From contig NZ_JBPPLY010000015.1 in assembly GCF_051535215.1 (NCBI RefSeq), positions 13,908 through 77,907 of the forward strand: DNA of 64,000 nt, read 5' to 3'. Below are positions 17,386 to 25,712 of the stretch, piece by piece. This DNA is from Nitrobacter sp051535215. GTDB taxonomy: Bacteria > Pseudomonadota > Alphaproteobacteria > Rhizobiales > Xanthobacteraceae. The position numbers were made by a program, and so were the translations under genes. The notes beneath the pieces were generated by a model. The model was not told the DNA's origin. It made no database searches and worked only from the letters and a program-made list of their open reading frames with translations. How positions within the stretch are numbered: position 1 is the first letter of the stretch; every line of letters begins with the position of its first letter.

Positions 17386-17443
17386 TATAGGCTGATCCTA
17401 TAGGTGGCGGTTGACGACCGCCGGTGCCCGGGCCTAGTTTTTT
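17386..17443 (+). promoter_or_regulatory. palindrome, promoter-like -35 and hairpin upstream of the torD fusion gene
   Basis: Three overlapping signals are visible. A perfect palindrome TATAGGCTGATCCTATA occupies 17386-17402. A perfect 6-bp hairpin GGCGGT/ACCGCC (17406-17422) follows, and its loop region includes TTGACG (17411-17416), which could act as a -35 element 17 bases before CTAGTT. A run of six T residues (17438-17443) follows a GCCCGGGC palindrome. The segment could be a terminator for the upstream five genes, a promoter with operator for the downstream ones, or both. Confidence 0.45.
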
Positions 17444-17493
17444 AATCGTTCCAAAGAGGACGCATTCTGGAACGCTCGCTCGGGAAACAAAAT

Positions 17494-18270
17494 ATGCGCG
17501 ATGCGGGATTAAGTCGGGCAATTCAGCTGGCGGGAGGGCAGGCCGAGCTTGCCCGCAGAATAGGCATTACGCAGCCCTCGGTCTCGAACTGGAACAGGGT
17601 GCCCGCCGAGCGGGTGGTCGCCGTTGAAGCCGCAACTGGCATATCGCGCATAGAACTTCGTCCCGATCTTTATAGCGAGTTGGCCGTGGCTGATGACGTT
17701 GACGACGTTGATATCGGTCGTGCCCGGGAATATGCGCTGCTCGCCACGCTGTTGGCGCGCGCGCCGTCGGACATGTTGCTCGCGCAGATCTCCCGGCTGC
17801 ACGGCGACGCGACGCCGCTGGGGTCGGCGCATGCCCGGCTGGCGGACGCGGCATCGACAATCTCTCCCGCAGCCGTCGAGCGCGAATATTTCGACCTGTT
17901 CATCGGCCTGGGGCGAGGCGAATTATTACCATACGCATCGTTCTATCTCACCGGCTTCCTCAACGAACGGCCGTTGTCGCGGCTGCGGCAGGATCTCGCT
18001 GCGCTCGGCATCGAGCGCGTCGAGACCAATTCCGAGCCGGAGGATCACGCGGCGACGCTGTGCGAGATCATGGCCGCCTTGGCGGGCGGCCGCGTCCCGG
18101 CTTCGGCGGATGCGCAGCGTCTGATGTTCGAGAGACATATTGCGCCATGGATGAGGCGTTTATTCGCCGATATGGAGAACGCGACCGCCGCGAATTTCTA
18201 TCGATCGGTCGGTTCGCTCGGTCGCCTGTTTCTGGAAATCGAGGCGGAGGCCTTTACGCTCACCAATTGA
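17494..18270 (+). CDS. fusion of a YdaS/Cro-like HTH with a TorD-family chaperone
   Basis: A 258-aa two-domain protein. Residues 1-60 read as a small helix-turn-helix of the Cro/YdaS kind (GGQAELARRIGITQPSVSNW, then PAERVVAVEAATGISRIELR). Residues 75-258 are a TorD/DmsD-type molybdoenzyme chaperone: all-helical, with a conserved EYFDLFIGLGRGELLPYASF segment and an HIAPWMRRLFADM segment near the end. The chaperone domain should bind the TAT leader or apo form of the formate dehydrogenase encoded just downstream (22-base gap to the leader-peptide gene). The HTH would let the same polypeptide bind DNA, and suitable palindromes lie nearby. DNA binding is inference. The ribosome-binding site before the ATG is weak. 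Confidence 0.85.
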   Translation: MRDAGLSRAIQLAGGQAELARRIGITQPSVSNWNRVPAERVVAVEAATGISRIELRPDLYSELAVADDVDDVDIGRAREYALLATLLARAPSDMLLAQISRLHGDATPLGSAHARLADAASTISPAAVEREYFDLFIGLGRGELLPYASFYLTGFLNERPLSRLRQDLAALGIERVETNSEPEDHAATLCEIMAALAGGRVPASADAQRLMFERHIAPWMRRLFADMENATAANFYRSVGSLGRLFLEIEAEAFTLTN

Positions 18271-18292
18271 GCAAGCCACGGGAGGACTCGCG

Positions 18293-18511
18293 ATGAAGAA
18301 CGACAACAATGACGGCAAGGCAGCCGTCGGCCGTCGTGGTTTCCTGCGCGGGGTCGGCATCGGCGCGCTGGGCGTCGGCGCGATGGCTGCAGCGCCGCTT
18401 GCGACACCCGCCATGGCCGATAGCGAAACGAACGACGAGAAGCGCAAATCACGCTACCGGGTAACTGACGACGTCAAGGCGTTTTACCGCGTCAATCGTT
18501 ATCCGGGTTGA
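18293..18511 (+). CDS. formate dehydrogenase-locus TAT-target small protein
   Basis: A 72-aa exported peptide with a clear twin-arginine leader (GRRGFLRGVGIGALGVGAMA), an alanine-rich hydrophobic stretch and an Ala-x-Ala cleavage site before ADSETNDEK. The mature part is only about 30 residues and ends RVTDDVKAFYRVNRYPG, the conserved tail of the family known as formate dehydrogenase region TAT target (TIGR02811, from memory). It lies 11 bases before the fdhA start. It is presumably a small periplasmic subunit or assembly factor of the enzyme; its role is not established. Confidence 0.88.
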   Translation: MKNDNNDGKAAVGRRGFLRGVGIGALGVGAMAAAPLATPAMADSETNDEKRKSRYRVTDDVKAFYRVNRYPG

Positions 18512-18522
18512 AGGAGGCTGCC

Positions 18523-21477
18523 GTGCTGATCAAGAGAGCACAGCGACAGAATGCGCAAATCGCGCGTGGCGGTTCGGCTCTCGCGACGCCGGCCGAACAT
18601 GGACAAGGCTTCGACCGCCGCACGTTCCTGCGTCGCTCAGGTTTGGCCGCCGGCGGCCTTGCCGCGTTGAGCACGCTGCCGCTCGACGCCGTCCGCAAGG
18701 CCGACGCGGCGGTGGCGGCGGGACCGCTGACATCCGGCGCAACGGTTCGCAAGAGTGTATGCACGCATTGCTCCGTCGGCTGCACCGTCACCGCCGAGGT
18801 GCTGAACGGTGTCTGGATAGGCCAGGAGCCGAGCTGGGATTCCCCGATCAATCGCGGCTCGCACTGCGCCAAAGGCGCCTCGGTGCGCGAACTCGTCCAT
18901 GACGGACGCCGCCTCCGCTATCCGATGAAACTCGTCGACGGGCAATGGACGCGCGTTTCATGGGAGACGGCGATCGACGAGATTGGCGACAAGCTGATGC
19001 AGGTTCGCGAGACGTCGGGCGGCGATTCGGTCTATTGGCTCGGTTCGGCAAAGATGACGAACGAAGGGTCGTATCTGTTCCGCAAGCTCGGTGCGTTCTG
19101 GGGCACCAACAATACCGATCACCAGGCGCGCATCTGCCATTCGACAACCGTGACCGGCGTGGCCAACACCTGGGGCTACGGCGCGATGACCAACAGCTTC
19201 AACGATATCCGCAACGCCAAAACGCAGATCATCATGGGCGGCAATCCCGCCGAAGCGCATCCGGTTTCGCTGCAACACCTTCTCGAAGGTGCTGAACTGA
19301 ACAAGGCGAATGTCGTCGTGATCGATCCGCGCATGACGCGGACCGCTGCGCACGCCACCGAATATGTGCGGCTGCGGCCGGGAACGGACATTCCGGTTCT
19401 GTATGGAATGATGTGGCACATCCTCAAGAATGGCTGGGAAGACAAGGAGTTCATCCGGCAGCGCGTCTACGGCTTCGACGATCTCCGCAAGGAAGTGGAG
19501 AAGTGGAGTCCGGACGAAGTCGAACGCGTCAGCGGCGTTCCGGGCGCGCAGCTTGAGCGCGTCGCCAAAATGTTTGCGACGGAAAAGCCGGCGACGCTGA
19601 TCTGGTGCATGGGGCAAACCCAGCATACGGTCGGCACCGCGAATGTGCGCGCGAGCTGCATCGCGCTGCTGCTGACCGGCAATATCGGCAAACCCGGCAC
19701 CGGCGCCAATATCTTCCGCGGCCATGACAACGTGCAGGGCGCTACCGACGTCGGGCTCGATATCGTGACGCTGCCGTTCTACTACGGCCTGGCCGAAGGC
19801 GCCTGGAGACACTGGTCGCGGGTCTGGGAGGTCGACTACAACTATCTGGCGTCGCGGTTCGACGACAAGAAATCGATGGAAACGCCCGGTATCCCGCTGA
19901 CGCGGTGGTTCGACGCGGTCATCCTTCCGAAAGCCGACGTCGCCCAGAAGGACAATGTGAAGGCGGTGTTCGTGCAGGGACACGCCAGCAACAGCATTAC
20001 GCGAATTCCCGAATCGCTGAAGGGACTGAAGGCGCTGGAATTGCTCGTCATCGCCGATCCGCACCCGACCACATGGGCTGCGCTCGCGGTGCAGTCCGGC
20101 CGCAAGGACGGCGTTTATCTTCTGCCGGTCGCCACGCAGTTCGAATGCAAGGGGTCGCGCGTTGCCTCGAACCGCTCGCTGCAATGGGGCGAGCAGATCG
20201 TGAAGCCGGTCTTCGAGTCGAAGGACGACCTCGAGATCATATATCTGTTCGCAAAGAAGTTCGGCTTCGCCGCCGAGATGTTCAAGAACATCAAGGTCGA
20301 GGACAACCTGCCGGTGGCCGAGGACATCCTTCGCGAGATCAATCGCGGGAGCTGGTCTACCGGCTATTGCGGCCAGTCGCCGGAACGCCTCAAGGCGCAC
20401 ATGAAAAACCAGCACAAGTTCGATCTGGTGACGATGCGCGCGCCCAAGGACGATCCGGAGGTCGGCGGGGACTATTACGGCCTGCCATGGCCGTGCTGGG
20501 GCTCGCCGGAGGTGAAGCATCCGGGCACGCCGCTGCTCTACAACACCAATCTTGCGGTCATGGATGGCGGCGGCAACTTCCGTCCGCGTTTTGGCCTCGA
20601 GCGCGAGGAGAAGCTGCCCGATGGCAGCACCCGCATGGTCAGCCTGCTGGCGGATGGGTCCTATTCGAAGGATTCGGAAATCAAGGACGGTTATCCCGAA
20701 TTCACACTGGCGAGCTTGAAGAAGCTTGGCTGGGACAAGGATCTGACCGAAAGCGAGATGGCCACGATCAACAAGATCAACCCGGACAAGCCGGACACGG
20801 TGTCATGGTCGCTCGACCTCTCCGGCGGCATCCAGCGCGTTGCGCTGATGCACGGCTGTGTTCCCTACGGCAACGGCAAAGCGCGCATGAACGCTTTCGG
20901 TCTGCCGGATCCGATCCCGGTGCATCGCGAACCGATTTATTCCCCGCGTGTCGATCTGGTGGCGCAATACCCGACGCTGCCGGACGCCAAGCAGTTCCGC
21001 CTGCCCAACATCGGCTTCTCCGTGCAGAAGGCCGCGGTCGAGAAGGGGATCGCCAAGCAGTTTCCGCTCATCCTGTCCTCGGGCCGTCTCGTGGAATACG
21101 AAGGCGGCGGCGAGGAGACGCGGAGCAATCCGTGGCTCGCCGAATTGCAGCAGGACATGTTCATCGAGATCAGTGTCGCCGATGCCGCCGAGCGCGGCAT
21201 CAGGGATGGTGGTTGGGTCTGGGTGACGGGCGCCGAGAACAACTCAAAGGCGAAGATGAAGGCGCTGGTGACGGAGCGGGTCGGCAAGGGCGTGGCATGG
21301 ATGCCATTCCACTTTGGCGGGTGGTACGCGGGCGTTGATCTGCGCGGCAACTACCCGAAGGGGACCGATCCGATCGTGTTGGGCGAGAGCGCCAACACGA
21401 TCACGTCCTACGGGTATGATCCCGCGACGGGGATGCAGGAACCGAAGGTCACACTCTGCCAGATCGTCGCGGCATAA
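18523..21477 (+). CDS. fdhA: formate dehydrogenase catalytic (molybdopterin) subunit, periplasmic
   Basis: Oxidises formate to CO2 at a bis-MGD Mo or W centre, in the periplasm. It is 984 aa from GTG at 18523, chosen because AAGGAGG stands five bases upstream; earlier in-frame codons overlap the previous gene. A twin-arginine leader is at residues 32-50 (DRRTFLRRSGLAAGG). The [4Fe-4S] set is C80, C83, C87 and C115. The metal ligand is cysteine C205 in ARICHS, not selenocysteine as in E. coli FdnG, so no SECIS element is needed. The C-terminal MGD-binding domain (SGRLVEYEGGGEETRSNPW) is complete. It is followed after 12 bases by the Fe-S subunit gene. Mo versus W use cannot be read from the sequence. 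Confidence 0.96.
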   Translation: MLIKRAQRQNAQIARGGSALATPAEHGQGFDRRTFLRRSGLAAGGLAALSTLPLDAVRKADAAVAAGPLTSGATVRKSVCTHCSVGCTVTAEVLNGVWIGQEPSWDSPINRGSHCAKGASVRELVHDGRRLRYPMKLVDGQWTRVSWETAIDEIGDKLMQVRETSGGDSVYWLGSAKMTNEGSYLFRKLGAFWGTNNTDHQARICHSTTVTGVANTWGYGAMTNSFNDIRNAKTQIIMGGNPAEAHPVSLQHLLEGAELNKANVVVIDPRMTRTAAHATEYVRLRPGTDIPVLYGMMWHILKNGWEDKEFIRQRVYGFDDLRKEVEKWSPDEVERVSGVPGAQLERVAKMFATEKPATLIWCMGQTQHTVGTANVRASCIALLLTGNIGKPGTGANIFRGHDNVQGATDVGLDIVTLPFYYGLAEGAWRHWSRVWEVDYNYLASRFDDKKSMETPGIPLTRWFDAVILPKADVAQKDNVKAVFVQGHASNSITRIPESLKGLKALELLVIADPHPTTWAALAVQSGRKDGVYLLPVATQFECKGSRVASNRSLQWGEQIVKPVFESKDDLEIIYLFAKKFGFAAEMFKNIKVEDNLPVAEDILREINRGSWSTGYCGQSPERLKAHMKNQHKFDLVTMRAPKDDPEVGGDYYGLPWPCWGSPEVKHPGTPLLYNTNLAVMDGGGNFRPRFGLEREEKLPDGSTRMVSLLADGSYSKDSEIKDGYPEFTLASLKKLGWDKDLTESEMATINKINPDKPDTVSWSLDLSGGIQRVALMHGCVPYGNGKARMNAFGLPDPIPVHREPIYSPRVDLVAQYPTLPDAKQFRLPNIGFSVQKAAVEKGIAKQFPLILSSGRLVEYEGGGEETRSNPWLAELQQDMFIEISVADAAERGIRDGGWVWVTGAENNSKAKMKALVTERVGKGVAWMPFHFGGWYAGVDLRGNYPKGTDPIVLGESANTITSYGYDPATGMQEPKVTLCQIVAA

Positions 21478-21489
21478 GGAGCAACAGCC

Positions 21490-22086
21490 ATGGCCCGGAT
21501 GAAGTTTCTCTGTGACGCCGATCGTTGCATCGAATGCAACGCTTGCGTCACCGCCTGCAAGAACGAGCATGAGGTGCCGTGGGGGATCAACCGGCGCCGG
21601 GTCGTGACCATCAACGACGGCAAGCCGGGTGAGCGCTCGGTCTCGATGGCATGCATGCACTGCACCGACGCGCCATGCGCCGCGGTTTGCCCGGTGAACT
21701 GCTTCTATACCACTGAAGACGGCGTGGTGTTGCACTCCAAGGATCTTTGCATCGGCTGCGGTTATTGTTTCTATGCATGCCCGTTCGGCGCGCCGCAGTA
21801 TCCGAAGATCGGCAACTTCGGCTCGCGCGGCAAGATGGACAAGTGCACGTTCTGCGCCGGCGGTCCGGAGGCCGACGGCTCCAGGGCAGAATACGAAAAA
21901 TACGGAGCCAATCGTCTTGCCGAAGGCAAGCTGCCGCTGTGCGCGGAGATGTGCTCGACCAAATCGCTGCTCGCGGGCGATGGCGAGGTCATCGCGGAAA
22001 TCTACAAGGAAAGGGTGACGAGGCGGGGATATGGTTCCGGCGCATGGGGCTGGCAGACAGCCTACCGTGAAAGTGTCGCGTCGTGA
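21490..22086 (+). CDS. fdhB: formate dehydrogenase iron-sulfur (beta) subunit
   Basis: Electron-transfer subunit linking FdhA to the cytochrome b subunit. At 198 aa it belongs to the short FDH3-type class and lacks the C-terminal membrane anchor of E. coli FdnH. Cysteine sets for four [4Fe-4S] clusters are visible: CIECNACVTAC, CMHCTDAPCAAVCPVNC, CIGCGYCFYACPFG, and CTFC paired with a later LCAEMC. There is no signal peptide, so it would be carried across the membrane by the TAT leader of FdhA. A purine-rich AAGGAG precedes the ATG. It ends 57 bases before the gamma subunit start. Confidence 0.95.
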   Translation: MARMKFLCDADRCIECNACVTACKNEHEVPWGINRRRVVTINDGKPGERSVSMACMHCTDAPCAAVCPVNCFYTTEDGVVLHSKDLCIGCGYCFYACPFGAPQYPKIGNFGSRGKMDKCTFCAGGPEADGSRAEYEKYGANRLAEGKLPLCAEMCSTKSLLAGDGEVIAEIYKERVTRRGYGSGAWGWQTAYRESVAS

Positions 22087-22143
22087 TTGGCGGGTGGCAG
22101 CGGCTGCGCGACGGGCGCGGCTGAAAATCGAGGGAGACTCCTC

Positions 22144-23157
22144 ATGGCGTCCTTTGCAAGGTATGTCCGCTTTGCCGCCTGCGCCTGGATCGCGTTCGTC
22201 ATCGTCGTTTCGGCGATTCCCGCATCCGCCCAAGAGCCGTCCCGCGTTGACCCGAATGCGAGCGCGGTGACGGAGCAGGGGCTATTTCAGGAACACAACC
22301 GTATCCAGGGGCGCGTCAGCATCCCCAATCAACGCTCAGGAGTGCTGGAACAGCCGGCCGGCAGGGACTGGCGGCATTTCCGCAACGTCACACTGCGCTG
22401 GATCGGCAGCATCGCAATTCTCGGGATGCTTGCCCTCCTCATTATTTTCTATCTGGCGCGGGGCATGGTGCGCATCGAAAGCGGTCGCTCCGGCCGCACC
22501 ATTGTCCGCTTCTCGGCTTTCGAGCGCTTCGTGCACTGGATGACCGCGACCTGCTTCGTCATTCTCGCGATTTCGGGCCTGAATATAACCTTCGGCCGCC
22601 CGCTGCTGCTGCCCCTGATCGGTTTTGAAGCATTCTCGGAATGGTCGCAGTGGGCGAAGTATGCGCACAATTACCTGAGCTTTCCCTTCACCCTCGGCGT
22701 CGTCCTGATTTTCCTGATGTGGATCGCCGGCAACATCCCCAACAAGGTCGACGTGGAGTGGCTCAAGCGCGGTGGCGGGATGGTCGGTCATGACCATCCG
22801 CCGGCCTACCGCTTCAATGCCGGTCAGAAGGGTGTCTACTGGATCGTCGTCATCGGTGGCGGTCTTGTCGCTGCGACCGGCTATCAGTTGATGTTTCCTT
22901 TCTATCTGACGGGTATCGAAGGCATGCAACTCGCGCACGTCGTTCACGCCGTGGCCGCGGTTTTGTTCATCGCCGTCATGCTGGCCCATATCTATATCGG
23001 CACGATCGGAATGGAGGGAGCCTTCGAGGCGATGGGCGAAGGCACGGTGGACGTGAACTGGGCCAGGGAACATCACAGTCTCTGGCTTGATGAACAAAAC
23101 GCCCGTACCGGCGTCAATAAAACGCCGCGTCGGACGTCGGCCACGCCCGCGGAGTAG
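22144..23157 (+). CDS. fdhC: formate dehydrogenase cytochrome b556 (gamma) subunit
   Basis: Membrane haem-b subunit of 337 aa that anchors the enzyme and hands electrons to quinone. A signal peptide (residues 1-30, ending SAIPASAQ) precedes a periplasmic stretch, then about five membrane helices. Haem-ligand histidines are likely in FERFVHWMTATC, YAHNYLSFPF and HVVHAVAAVLFIAVMLAHIY. The ATG at 22144 has GGGAGA before it; the frame back to 22087 is unlikely to be coding. It ends the fdhABC run. An interspersed repeat (copy B) lies directly downstream and may shape its 3' end. Confidence 0.94.
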   Translation: MASFARYVRFAACAWIAFVIVVSAIPASAQEPSRVDPNASAVTEQGLFQEHNRIQGRVSIPNQRSGVLEQPAGRDWRHFRNVTLRWIGSIAILGMLALLIIFYLARGMVRIESGRSGRTIVRFSAFERFVHWMTATCFVILAISGLNITFGRPLLLPLIGFEAFSEWSQWAKYAHNYLSFPFTLGVVLIFLMWIAGNIPNKVDVEWLKRGGGMVGHDHPPAYRFNAGQKGVYWIVVIGGGLVAATGYQLMFPFYLTGIEGMQLAHVVHAVAAVLFIAVMLAHIYIGTIGMEGAFEAMGEGTVDVNWAREHHSLWLDEQNARTGVNKTPRRTSATPAE

Positions 23158-23208
23158 CGTCGGCCGGCCTCGGGCCATCCCTCGGGTTCGACGCGTGGAC
23201 AGATTGTC

Positions 23209-23284
23209 GGTTCGCGCGAAGAATAATGCGTCAAATCAAAATTCTGGAGGCCGCTTCTGATTCATCAGAGGCGAAAGGCTCCGG
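23209..23284 (+). repeat. interspersed palindromic repeat, copy B
   Basis: Shorter relative of copies A and C. It keeps GGTTCGCGCGAAGAA, ATGCGTCAAATCAAAA, and a hairpin CGCTTCTGAT/ATCAGAGGCG followed by AAAGGCTCC. It separates the formate dehydrogenase genes from the tungstate transporter genes. Confidence 0.7.
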
Positions 23285-23296
23285 TTTTTTTGGAAA

Positions 23297-23326
23297 TTGA
23301 CCATTCCCGCGGAGTTCGCGCAATAT
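23297..23326 (+). promoter_or_regulatory. sigma-70-like promoter of the tupBCA genes
   Basis: TTGACC (23297-23302) and CAATAT (23321-23326) are separated by 18 bases. The start codon is only about eight bases beyond the -10 element, so the transcript would be very short-leadered. No full ModE-type palindrome was recognised. Confidence 0.35.
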
Positions 23327-23333
23327 AAGGAGC

Positions 23334-24026
23334 ATGGATCCGAGCGTCTCAGCATTTCAACTCTTGCTGACTGGCGACCCCGCGCTGCTTGGGATTGTCC
23401 GGCTGTCGCTGATCGTGAGCATGAGCGCGGTCGGCCTCGCGACGCTGGTCGGCGTCCCCATCGGCGCGTGCATTGCGCTCACGCATTTTCCCGGCCGGAC
23501 CGCCGTCATTGTCGTTTTCAACGCGTTGATGGGCTTGCCGCCGGTTGTCGCCGGCCTGGCCGTTTTTCTCCTGCTCTCGCGGTCGGGCCCGCTCGGTCCA
23601 TTAGGTCTGCTGTTTACGCCGACCGCGATGGTATTTGCGCAGGTCGTCCTCGTGACGCCGATCATCGCCGCGCTGACGCGCCAGACCATCGAGGACCTCT
23701 GGGGGGAATATCGCGACGAACTCACCGCGATGAATGTCGGCGCAGTGCGGCGCGTCGGAACGCTGATCTGGGACGGCCGTTTCAGCCTCATCACCATCGT
23801 GCTCGCCGGATTCGGGCGAGCGGCAGCAGAAGTAGGGGCCATCATCATTGTCGGCGGCAATATCGATGGTTTCACCAGGACGATGACGACCGCCATTGCC
23901 CTGGAGACGTCCAAGGGTGACATACCGCTCGCCATCGGCCTAGGCGTGGTTCTCATGGCCATCGTCGTGCTGGTCAATGCGCTGGCATGGGTCATAGGGC
24001 GAACGGCCCAGCGATACGCAGGATGA
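23334..24026 (+). CDS. tupB: tungstate-type ABC transporter permease
   Basis: Inner-membrane channel subunit, 230 aa, about five or six membrane helices. The cytoplasmic EAA-like loop that docks on the ATPase is visible around AAEVGAIIIVGGNIDG. Family placement with TupB rather than ModB rests on the partner binding protein (TupA-like) and on the small size. AAGGAG lies only one base before the ATG, which is unusually close; no better start was found. Its stop overlaps the ATPase start as ATGA. It would import tungstate or molybdate for the formate dehydrogenase encoded upstream. Confidence 0.88.
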   Translation: MDPSVSAFQLLLTGDPALLGIVRLSLIVSMSAVGLATLVGVPIGACIALTHFPGRTAVIVVFNALMGLPPVVAGLAVFLLLSRSGPLGPLGLLFTPTAMVFAQVVLVTPIIAALTRQTIEDLWGEYRDELTAMNVGAVRRVGTLIWDGRFSLITIVLAGFGRAAAEVGAIIIVGGNIDGFTRTMTTAIALETSKGDIPLAIGLGVVLMAIVVLVNALAWVIGRTAQRYAG

Positions 24027-24754
24027 CCATGCGGGCTCCCAGCGCCGAGTTGCCGATCTGTTTTCGCAACGTTACCGTCGAGGCTCATGGCGTGACCATT
24101 CTCGACCGGATCACGCTTGCGTTGGGAGCAGGGTCTCCAACGGTGCTGATCGGGCCGAACGGCTCGGGCAAAACGACGTTCCTGCGCATCGCGATGGGGC
24201 TCACATTGCCGTCCGCGGGGACCATCACCTGGGGAGGACGGGAGAACGTCGCGCCGGTGCGTCGGGCGATCGTGTTTCAACATCCCGTGATGCTCAGGCG
24301 CACGGCCGCCGAGAATCTGCGATACGCACTCAAGGTTTCGGGCAGAATACCGCGCGAAGGCCATGACGCGCGGATCGCCGAGCTGCTGTCGCTTGTTGGA
24401 CTCTCCGGGGTCGGTGACCGTCCGGCTCGCCGGATGTCGGGCGGAGAAAAACAGCGCCTTGCCCTTGCGCGGGCGCTCGCGCGCGATCCCGTGGTGCTTT
24501 TCCTCGACGAGCCCAGCGCCAGCCTTGATCCGGCGGCCGCCAAGGCGGTCGAGGACGTCATTCGCGCTGTCACCGCGCGCAATATCAAGATCATCATGTC
24601 GACCCACGACCTGGGATCCGCCAGACGCTTGGCCGGCGACATTATCTTCATGCATCATGGTCGCGTGGTGGAGGCCGGCGCCGCTTCAACGTTTTTCACT
24701 GCGCCGCAGAGTGACGAAGCAAAAATCTTCATCAGCGGTGATTTGCTTGTCTGA
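24023..24754 (+). CDS. tupC: tungstate-type ABC transporter ATP-binding protein
   Basis: Cytoplasmic ATPase of 243 aa powering import with TupB. The Walker A motif is GPNGSGKTTFLRI, the ABC signature RMSGGEKQRLALARAL, and Walker B VLFLDEPSASLDP followed by an H-loop in STHDLGSARR. It lacks the extra C-terminal MOP domain found in ModC, which supports a TupC assignment. The start is the ATG overlapping the permease stop; an ATG two codons later (24029) is an equal possibility. The binding-protein gene follows after 19 bases. Confidence 0.92.
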   Translation: MTMRAPSAELPICFRNVTVEAHGVTILDRITLALGAGSPTVLIGPNGSGKTTFLRIAMGLTLPSAGTITWGGRENVAPVRRAIVFQHPVMLRRTAAENLRYALKVSGRIPREGHDARIAELLSLVGLSGVGDRPARRMSGGEKQRLALARALARDPVVLFLDEPSASLDPAAAKAVEDVIRAVTARNIKIIMSTHDLGSARRLAGDIIFMHHGRVVEAGAASTFFTAPQSDEAKIFISGDLLV

Positions 24755-24773
24755 CCAACACGGAGGAAGTCAA

Positions 24774-25598
24774 ATGTTCGCCCGCAGATTGCTGATTGCC
24801 GCCGTCGCGGCGTTTTTTGCTTTTCCGGCTCTCGCCCAGGACAAATTCATTACCGTCGCCTCGACGACGTCAACGCAGGATTCAGGACTGTTCGGTCACA
24901 TCCTGCCGTTGTTCAAGAAAGCCACCGGGATCGACGTGAAAGTTGTCGCGCAAGGGACCGGTCAGGCTCTCGATACCGGACGGCGTGGAGACGCCGATGT
25001 CGTTTTTGTTCACGCGAAATCTGCAGAAGAGAAGTTTCTCTCCGAAGGCTTTGGCGTGAAACGGTTTCCCGTCATGTACAACGACTTCATCCTGATCGGG
25101 CCCAAGAACGATCCAGCCGGCGTCAAGGGCACCAAGGATATCGTCAAGGCCTTGACCGCCATCAAGGATAAAGGCGCGTCGTTCATTTCGCGCGGCGACC
25201 GTTCCGGGACGCATATCGCCGAGATCAAGCTCTGGACAATAGCCGGTATCGACATCGGGAAAGACGAGGGGCCGTGGTACAAGGAGGTCGGTCAGGGGAT
25301 GGGAGCCGCGCTCAACATCGCGTCGGCCTCGAATGCCTACGTGCTGTCAGATCGCGGCACCTGGCTGTCTTTCAAAAATCGCGGTGACCTCGACATCGTC
25401 GTTGAAGGCGACAAGCGCCTGTTCAACCAATACGGCGTCATGCTGGTGAATCCGGCAAAGCATCCAACGGTCAAGGCGAAGCTCGGTCAACAGTTCATCG
25501 ATTGGCTAATCTCACCGGAGGGGCAGGCGGCAATCGCCAACTATAAGGTCAACGGCGAGCAGTTGTTCTATCCGAATGCCCACGATCGGGATGCGTGA
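24774..25598 (+). CDS. tupA: tungstate/molybdate substrate-binding protein (TupA-like)
   Basis: Periplasmic oxyanion-binding protein, 274 aa, with a signal peptide (MFARRLLIAAVAAFFAFPA, cleavage after ALAQ). The mature N-terminus carries VASTTSTQDSGL, which matches the TTSTQDSG anion-binding motif typical of TupA proteins. A second motif, FISRGDRSGTHIAE, is also typical. GGAGG precedes the ATG. TupA proteins in other bacteria bind tungstate far more tightly than molybdate, so W may be the intended metal; this is inference. A 9-bp inverted repeat (GCTGATGCG at 25611, CGCATCAGC at 25671) lies just beyond its stop. Confidence 0.92.
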   Translation: MFARRLLIAAVAAFFAFPALAQDKFITVASTTSTQDSGLFGHILPLFKKATGIDVKVVAQGTGQALDTGRRGDADVVFVHAKSAEEKFLSEGFGVKRFPVMYNDFILIGPKNDPAGVKGTKDIVKALTAIKDKGASFISRGDRSGTHIAEIKLWTIAGIDIGKDEGPWYKEVGQGMGAALNIASASNAYVLSDRGTWLSFKNRGDLDIVVEGDKRLFNQYGVMLVNPAKHPTVKAKLGQQFIDWLISPEGQAAIANYKVNGEQLFYPNAHDRDA

Positions 25599-25712
25599 TC
25601 GGATGCACTTGCTGATGCGGCGCCGGCTGCTGCCGTCTGGGTTTGCAGGGCACGGACGGGAGCAACTGCTCGCATCAGCGAAGCCCGCAAGGCCGGCGTA
25701 ACAGACGGTACT

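Noticed and set aside
18500..18525. An upstream TTG start for fdhA at 18508
   Set aside because: It overlaps the preceding gene's stop and the ribosome-binding site AAGGAGG itself; the GTG at 18523 is correctly spaced.
19129..19143. Possible selenocysteine at the formate dehydrogenase active site
   Set aside because: The codon is TGC (cysteine), so no recoding is needed.
18958..20520. A 520-codon frame opposite fdhA
   Set aside because: Antisense shadow with no domain, while the plus strand encodes the full catalytic subunit.
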